In this document: positions 58,530 to 64,000 of the stretch, in pieces
Position numbering within the stretch: the stretch's first letter is position 1
How the letters are laid out: each line of letters begins with the position of its first letter
Assembly (NCBI RefSeq): GCF_024397855.1
Contig: NZ_CP073343.1
Span: forward strand, 1,736,001-1,800,000
Length of the DNA stretch: 64,000 nucleotides
Source of the DNA: Marinomonas rhizomae
Lineage (GTDB): Bacteria; Pseudomonadota; Gammaproteobacteria; Pseudomonadales; Marinomonadaceae
Direction: 5' to 3'
Notes under the pieces: generated by a model
The model's input: only the letters and a program-made list of their open reading frames with translations
Told to the model about the DNA's origin: nothing
The model's database searches: none
Translations under genes and position numbers: made by a program

Positions 58530-61274
58530 TTAGTCGAGCATGCCGCGTAATACGTACTGTAAAATACCGCCGTGTTTGTAGTAATCCCACTCTTTGGGCG
58601 TATCGATTCGTACATCTGCACTGAAGCGTACTTCTTGACCTTCGCTATTGGTTGCCACAAGGGTGACTTCATCGGTTTTGTCGTGTAGATCATTGATGTC
58701 AAATTGCTCTTGCCCTGTTAAGCCAAGCGATTCATGGCTGTCACCATCTTTAAACTGCAAGGGCAAAACGCCCATACCAATTAAATTAGAACGGTGAATT
58801 CGCTCATAACTTTGTGCTATTACGGCTTTTACCCCAAGCAGCAACGAACCTTTAGCCGCCCAGTCACGTGATGACCCCGTACCGTATTCTTTACCTGCAA
58901 GAATGACTAACGGTGTGTTGTTTTCTTGATAGGTCATTGCGGCATCGTAAATACTGGCTAGGTTATCGTCAGGTTGAGTACGAGTAACACCGCCTTCGGT
59001 GCCTGGAGCCAGTAAATTTTTTAGTCTAACGTTGGCAAAAGTACCGCGCACCATGACTTCATGGTTGCCTCGACGAGAGCCATAAGAATTGAAGTGGGCT
59101 TTTTCTACACCATGTTCTTGCAGGTATAAGCCGGCGGGTGAATCGGCCTTAATAGAACCAGCAGGAGAAATATGGTCGGTAGTGACGGAGTCTCCTAGTT
59201 TGGCTAAACAGCGCGCGGCTTTAATCGTTGGAATGCCCGGAGGCTCGATACTCATGCCATCAAAAAAGGTCGCTTTTTTAATATAGGTTGAGGCGTCGTT
59301 CCAGTCGTATAGTTTACCATCTGGGATTTGAATTTGTTGCCAATGTTTGTCGCCTTTATATACGTTGGCGTAGCTTTTGGCGAACATGTCTTTAGTGACA
59401 ATTTCTTTTACTAGATCACTGACTTCTTTAACACTTGGCCAGATGTCTTTTAGGTAAATATCTTTGCCATCTGCGTCTTGAGTTAGGGGCTCCTTGTAGA
59501 CATCGATATCGGTTCGTCCCGCAATGGCATAGGCGACTACGAGAGGTGGCGAAGCCAAAAAGTTCATTTTTACGTCTTGGTGAATACGTCCTTCGAAGTT
59601 TCGGTTACCCGATAAAATAGAGCTAACAATGAGTTTGTTTCTTTGGATGGCATCGGATATTTCCGTCGCTAATGGGCCTGAATTACCAATGCAGGTGGTG
59701 CAGCCATAGCCGACGAGGTTAAAGCCAAGACCTTCTAAATCATCCATTAATTCTGCTTTTTCCAAGTAGTCTGTCACAACTTTAGAGCCGGGTGCTAATG
59801 AGGTTTTTACCCAAGGTTTGACATTGATTCCCAGTTTTTTTGCTTTTTTAGCGACCAAACCTGCGGCTAAAATCACACTTGGGTTCGAGGTGTTGGTGCA
59901 GCTGGTAATGGCGGCAATAACACAGGCGCCGTCGTTCAATTCAAATTCTTGATCTTTAAAATTAACGATGGCGGCGCCTTTAATGGGCGCTTCATCAACG
60001 GATTCATCTGGGTGTACGACGGGGCCTTCACCTTCAATACGAGTCTGATCCTCTGTGCTTTTAATAGTGAGAGCCATGCGTTCGTCTTGAAAGCCTTTTA
60101 GATGATCTCGAATAATATCACCCGCTTTATCAAGAGCTATTCTGTCTTGTGGGCGCTTAGGGCCAGCGAGACTAGGTACAACATCATTTAATTTAAGTTC
60201 AAGGTGATCAGTATAGTTGGCTTCGTCGCCATCATTGCGCCATAGGCCTTGGTGTTTTGCGTAGTTTTCAATAAGGTTAAGTTGTGTTTCATCGCGGTTT
60301 GTTAGACGAAGATAATTAATGGTTTCATCATCAATAGGGAAAATGCCGCAGGTTGCGCCGTATTCTGGTGCCATATTCGCAATAGTGGCTCTGTCGGCAA
60401 GTGGTAAGTCGGCAAGCCCATCGCCGTAAAATTCGACAAACTTCCCAACCACACCATGATTTCGAAGCATTTCAGTGACAGTAAGAACGAGGTCGGTTGC
60501 TGTCGTGCCTTCTGGTAGCCGGCCACTTAACTTCACACCAATAACTTGCGGGATAAGCAAACTAATGGGTTGGCCGAGCATAGCGGCTTCGGCTTCAATG
60601 CCGCCGACCCCCCAGCCCAGCACACCCAAGCCGTTGATCATGGTGGTATGTGAATCTGTTCCTACTAGCGTGTCAGGATAGGCAAATTTTTGACCGTTAT
60701 GGTCTTCGTTAAATACAACGCGGGCTAAATATTCTAAATTGACTTGGTGAACAATACCGGTGGCTGGTGGTACGACTTTTAGGTTATTAAAAGCGGTTTG
60801 GCCCCAGCGCAAAAATTCGTAGCGTTCTTTATTTCGTTCATATTCCAGTTTTGAGTTTAAATCAAACGCTCCCGGATTACCGTACCCGTCGACTTGTACT
60901 GAGTGGTCAATAACCAGTTCGGCAGGGGAGAGCGGGTTTATTTTTGCAGGGTCGCCGCCTAGTTTTCCCATCGCATCACGCATGGCAGCTAAATCGACAA
61001 TGGCGGGTACACCGGTAAAGTCTTGCATGACAACACGAGCAGGAGTGAAAGCAACTTCGGATGTGGGCTTGGCTTTTGGGTCCCAATCTAATAATGCTTG
61101 AATATCTTGCTCTTTGATATTAACGCCATCTTCGTTACGGAGTAGGTTTTCGAGTAATATTTTTAACGAAAATGGCAGACGTTTGGCTTTGTCGCCAAAG
61201 CCTTTTAAGGAGTGAATCTGAAATGGCTCGCCATTAACAGTAATCTGTTGTTGGGTATCGAAACTATTGTTCAT
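58530..61274 (-). CDS. acnA: Aconitate hydratase AcnA
   Basis: The 914-residue protein matches the AcnA/IRP branch: [63 protein letters not shown], the [4Fe-4S] ligands in [11 protein letters not shown] and [13 protein letters not shown], and the C-terminal swivel domain ([44 protein letters not shown]). It interconverts citrate and isocitrate in the TCA cycle; AcnA-type enzymes are the oxidative-stress-resistant form in E. coli. AAAGGGGA precedes the ATG. It stands alone, divergent from the FAD monooxygenase gene. Confidence 0.97.
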   Translation of the reverse strand: MNNSFDTQQQITVNGEPFQIHSLKGFGDKAKRLPFSLKILLENLLRNEDGVNIKEQDIQALLDWDPKAKPTSEVAFTPARVVMQDFTGVPAIVDLAAMRDAMGKLGGDPAKINPLSPAELVIDHSVQVDGYGNPGAFDLNSKLEYERNKERYEFLRWGQTAFNNLKVVPPATGIVHQVNLEYLARVVFNEDHNGQKFAYPDTLVGTDSHTTMINGLGVLGWGVGGIEAEAAMLGQPISLLIPQVIGVKLSGRLPEGTTATDLVLTVTEMLRNHGVVGKFVEFYGDGLADLPLADRATIANMAPEYGATCGIFPIDDETINYLRLTNRDETQLNLIENYAKHQGLWRNDGDEANYTDHLELKLNDVVPSLAGPKRPQDRIALDKAGDIIRDHLKGFQDERMALTIKSTEDQTRIEGEGPVVHPDESVDEAPIKGAAIVNFKDQEFELNDGACVIAAITSCTNTSNPSVILAAGLVAKKAKKLGINVKPWVKTSLAPGSKVVTDYLEKAELMDDLEGLGFNLVGYGCTTCIGNSGPLATEISDAIQRNKLIVSSILSGNRNFEGRIHQDVKMNFLASPPLVVAYAIAGRTDIDVYKEPLTQDADGKDIYLKDIWPSVKEVSDLVKEIVTKDMFAKSYANVYKGDKHWQQIQIPDGKLYDWNDASTYIKKATFFDGMSIEPPGIPTIKAARCLAKLGDSVTTDHISPAGSIKADSPAGLYLQEHGVEKAHFNSYGSRRGNHEVMVRGTFANVRLKNLLAPGTEGGVTRTQPDDNLASIYDAAMTYQENNTPLVILAGKEYGTGSSRDWAAKGSLLLGVKAVIAQSYERIHRSNLIGMGVLPLQFKDGDSHESLGLTGQEQFDINDLHDKTDEVTLVATNSEGQEVRFSADVRIDTPKEWDYYKHGGILQYVLRGMLD

Positions 61275-61570
61275 TTTTTTCCCCTTTGATTATTAGAGTC
61301 CTTTAAATGAATGTCTTGAAAATCCTCTGTCGCGATGTGTTGAAAACATAGATCAATGTGAAAATAGTGTAGCAGCCCTTTTTTACTTAGACGAACACGC
61401 GGTACCAATGCTCGGTCGTGTTAAAGCACAAAATGGGCATGTCGATAGAAAAGAACCTTAATTTTTTCGCATTAAATTTCTGGGGTAATAGTAAAAAGCA
61501 TCGCTACAAGGGTACTATGCGCCGCAGTATTGCTTAAATTGGTTACAATATCCCCCAACAGAAAGAGAAA

Positions 61571-63055
61571 ATGACAATCAGGTCACATGAAAAAGAAGTA
61601 AATAAATTGGAAAATGAAAACGCGTGTTGGGTGGTTTGTCCTGAGTGCCAAGGTCGAGGCAAAAGAAGCCGCAGGCTACGTAAGAAAGTGCGCTTGCTCT
61701 ATTTAAAAGAGTTGAGCGAATTTGAAAAATTAAAGGGCGAAGGGAAAGCTCCGGTTCGTCCTAAAGGTCATCTTGAGTCTTGTTTGCATTGCCTTGGTTC
61801 TGGGTTGATTAAATCTGCCCGTTTTGCAGAACCTGATACTGAAAAATATCCTCATGTTGCCATTATTGGTGGCGGCATCGGTGGTGTTGCTTTAGCCGTT
61901 GCTTGCCTACATCGCGGGATTCCTTTTACCCTGTATGAACGTGATCACGGCTTTGATGCTCGTTCGCAAGGTTATGGATTGACCTTGCAGCAAGCCAGTA
62001 AAGCCATTGAAGGCTTTGGCATCTTTTCGTTAGAAAAAGGCGTTGTTTCAACACGACATGTGGTTCATACCACAGAAGGAAAAGTCGTGGGTGAATGGGG
62101 CATGCGCAAGTGGATGCAGTCTGACGCAACAACATCACCCAAGCGAACGAACATTCATATTGCTCGCCAAGCGTTGCGTTTAGCCTTGCTTGAGCAGTTG
62201 GGTGGACGCGATGCCGTACAATGGGGACATCAGTTAGTCGACTTTAAAGAGGGTGATGATGTCGACCTTAGCTTTTTGGTTGATGGGCAGTTAAAGCACG
62301 CAAAGGCGGATTTAGTTGTTGGTGCGGATGGTATTCGCAGCGCAGTACGCCGTTTGTTGATTGGTGAGGACACGACGCCATTACGCTATCTTGGTTGTAT
62401 TGTCATTTTAGGGATTTGCTCTTTATCAGATCTGAACGGCATGGAAAGCGAATTGTTAGATTCAGCGACAGTATTTCAAACTGCCAATGGTAATGAACGC
62501 ATTTATATCATGCCTTATGATGCAGATTCTGTGATGTGGCAGCTTAGTTTTCCTATGGCAGAAGAGGATGCTAAGGCATTGAGCGCCCAAGGCACTCAGG
62601 CTTTAAAAGGAGAGGCATGTCGCAGAACACAATGGCATGACCCTGTTCCGCAGATTTTAGCAGCGACACAGGCTACTCATGTGTCTGGCTATCCGGTGTA
62701 TGATCGAGAATTGCTCACAGCAGAACGTTTGGAAAAAGGCGATAAAGTGACCTTGCTGGGTGATGCCGCTCACCCAATGAGCCCATTTAAAGGACAGGGT
62801 GCGAATCAGGCTTTGTTAGATGCGCTGTCTTTGGCACGCGAAATTTCAAAAGGCTGCTGGTCAAAATCCCAATGGCGCGAAGCGGGTATTCGAGCAAGTG
62901 TATTAACCGAATTTGAAGCCGAAATGTTAGAACGCAGCGCGGTTAAAGTTGAAGGTTCCGCCGAAGCGGCCGAATTCTTGCATTCTGATATTGTGCTGTA
63001 CGAAGGCGATGAGCCGAGAGGCCGATCTTTAAAAAGAAAAAATAGTGATCTGTAA
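61571..63055 (+). CDS. FAD-dependent monooxygenase with N-terminal DnaJ-like CxxCxGxG motifs
   Basis: The 494-residue protein begins with a zinc-finger-like region (about 1-85) carrying CPECQGRGK and CLHCLGSGL, two CxxCxGxG motifs as in DnaJ. A PHBH-type FAD monooxygenase follows: VAIIGGGIGGVALAVACLHRGIPFTLYERD (FAD Rossmann), DLVVGADGIRSAVRR, and LLGDAAHPMSPFKGQGANQALLDALSLA (FAD/NADPH). Members hydroxylate aromatic or similar substrates; what the zinc motifs do is unknown. A Rho-like gene follows 61 bases later on the same strand and may share the transcript. Confidence is good for the folds, low for substrate. Confidence 0.87.
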   Translation: MTIRSHEKEVNKLENENACWVVCPECQGRGKRSRRLRKKVRLLYLKELSEFEKLKGEGKAPVRPKGHLESCLHCLGSGLIKSARFAEPDTEKYPHVAIIGGGIGGVALAVACLHRGIPFTLYERDHGFDARSQGYGLTLQQASKAIEGFGIFSLEKGVVSTRHVVHTTEGKVVGEWGMRKWMQSDATTSPKRTNIHIARQALRLALLEQLGGRDAVQWGHQLVDFKEGDDVDLSFLVDGQLKHAKADLVVGADGIRSAVRRLLIGEDTTPLRYLGCIVILGICSLSDLNGMESELLDSATVFQTANGNERIYIMPYDADSVMWQLSFPMAEEDAKALSAQGTQALKGEACRRTQWHDPVPQILAATQATHVSGYPVYDRELLTAERLEKGDKVTLLGDAAHPMSPFKGQGANQALLDALSLAREISKGCWSKSQWREAGIRASVLTEFEAEMLERSAVKVEGSAEAAEFLHSDIVLYEGDEPRGRSLKRKNSDL

Positions 63056-63116
63056 CATCAGTGTGTTCAAATTAAGATACTGATTTTTAAATCCCCCAAG
63101 ACTATAAGACCACATT

Positions 63117-64000
63117 ATGACGAGAAAAATATTAAGTTTGAAAGGTAAGCGCGCTTCTGACGTGAATCCTGTCGATGAGGTGGCCGAGGACTTATATCCG
63201 AATGATCCTGAAAAACGTTTTTTAAACGGCGTTGCCATTCATCCTTCCCCTTGTATTCAATTGGCATCTGGCTCTTCAGAGCGGACAGTTCGCGCGATGG
63301 ACTTGATCACACCAATTGGCATGGGGCAGCGAGGCTTGATTGTCGCACCGCCAGGGTCGGGCAAAACCACTATGCTTAAACATATTTGTCAGTCGGTAGC
63401 TGAGGCTTATCCAGACATCAAGCTCTATGCTTTATTAATAGATGAACGGCCTGAAGAAGTGACAGACTTTAAACGCAGCGTATCGGCTGAAGTGCATGCA
63501 TCGTCTTCTGATGAAAGTTATACGCAACATGTTCGTGTGGCCGATGCGCTGCTTGCAACTGCGCGTAAGCAAGCTGGTGAAGGTCAAGACGTGATGATTG
63601 TGATTGACTCCCTGACAAGGCTTTCACGAGTTCATAATGCGGAACAACGAGGTAGTGGCCGAACCATGTCTGGTGGCCTTGATACCAGAGCCTTAGAAAT
63701 TCCTCGTAAGCTGTTTGGTGCCGCGAGAAAAATAGAAAACGGCGGATCGCTAACGATTCTGGCGACTATCCTGGTGGACACAGGCAGCAAGATGGATCAG
63801 GTGATCTTTGAAGAGTTCAAGGGCACGGGCAATATGGAAATTGTATTATCACGAGAAGCGGCGAGTCATCGCATTTTCCCCGCTATTGATATTGCGAAAA
63901 GCAGCACGCGTCGTGAGGAATTGCTTATTGATGTAAAAGATCTTGAGAAAGTGCGTGCTTTGCGTCGTTCACTAACAAACCTTAAGCCCGCTTATGGTGC
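63117..64000 (+). CDS. Rho-like transcription terminator ATPase lacking the N-terminal RNA-binding domain (cut by window end)
   Basis: From ATG 63117 the frame is open to the window end (294 codons). Only about 45 residues ([38 protein letters not shown]) precede the Rho motor domain; the usual Rho helical and cold-shock-like primary RNA-binding domains are absent. The motor domain is well kept: [25 protein letters not shown] (Walker A), [33 protein letters not shown] (Walker B), [58 protein letters not shown]. The P-loop is PPGSGKT instead of the usual PPKAGKT. It is best read as a short Rho paralog; the C-terminus lies beyond the window. Confidence 0.85.
   Translation, partial: MTRKILSLKGKRASDVNPVDEVAEDLYPNDPEKRFLNGVAIHPSPCIQLASGSSERTVRAMDLITPIGMGQRGLIVAPPGSGKTTMLKHICQSVAEAYPDIKLYALLIDERPEEVTDFKRSVSAEVHASSSDESYTQHVRVADALLATARKQAGEGQDVMIVIDSLTRLSRVHNAEQRGSGRTMSGGLDTRALEIPRKLFGAARKIENGGSLTILATILVDTGSKMDQVIFEEFKGTGNMEIVLSREAASHRIFPAIDIAKSSTRREELLIDVKDLEKVRALRRSLTNLKPAYG

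Overview
The window looks like a chromosome segment of a marine gammaproteobacterium close to Marinomonas (Oceanospirillales). This is inferred from the gene content: a LapA-class giant adhesin with near-identical repeats, TAXI/TRAP and SulP transporters, E. coli-like xyl genes and SoxR, and G+C-moderate coding outside the repeat array. I could run no search, so the genus is an inference.

Layout. 1-3.4 kb: the 3'-truncated end of an arsR-type regulator, then a sulP-usp operon on the minus strand behind a clear sigma70 promoter and a strong terminator. 3.4-20.8 kb: one giant type I-secreted adhesin. It has an N-terminal retention module with a LapG-type PAAG site, a Pro-Thr-Glu linker, Ig-like domains, about 27 nearly identical 360-bp (120-residue) Calx-beta repeats, then T1SS-143-like and anchor-K-like modules, RTX-like repeats and a VCA0849-type C-terminal secretion domain. 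As written, the array carries many small insertions and deletions that break the frame, and it joins the C-terminal part out of frame. I read this as a collapsed or mis-polished assembly or, less likely, a decaying gene. 20.8-25.9 kb: msrA, four initiator tRNA genes, a GFA-family protein, and a SoxR-controlled divergent unit (soxR against an MFS exporter plus FMN reductase) with an 18-bp SoxR box inside a 19-bp promoter spacer.

26-38.3 kb: an orphan 12-TM protein, a membrane diguanylate cyclase, and a TetR/RutR-like regulator followed by a nine-gene co-directional cluster: Rieske-type reductase, CodA-like amidohydrolase, Rid-family protein, creatininase-family amidohydrolase, SsuABC/ThiXYZ-like importer, FAD oxidase and DUF2165. 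It closes with a strong terminator. It looks like an undescribed uptake and degradation pathway for a nitrogen heterocycle. 38.4-52.7 kb: a pentose locus with xylFGHB and xylR, then a LacI regulator with a second RbsBAC-like ABC transporter, a DUF2291 lipoprotein and a FucU/RbsD-like mutarotase, and convergent xylA. 52.8-64 kb: a toxin-antitoxin remnant with a stop codon in the toxin, a spermidine-synthase-like protein, a GNAT acetyltransferase, a YrhK protein, a TAXI-TRAP transporter, aconitase (acnA), a FAD monooxygenase with DnaJ-like CxxCxGxG motifs, and the 5' part of a Rho-like gene lacking the usual N-terminal RNA-binding domain.

How the parts fit: the adhesin would be held on the surface by LapD/LapG-type c-di-GMP control (those genes are not here), to which the diguanylate cyclase at 27.6 kb could contribute. 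The xyl region covers pentose uptake, isomerisation (XylA) and phosphorylation (XylB). The SoxR unit would export or reduce redox-active compounds.
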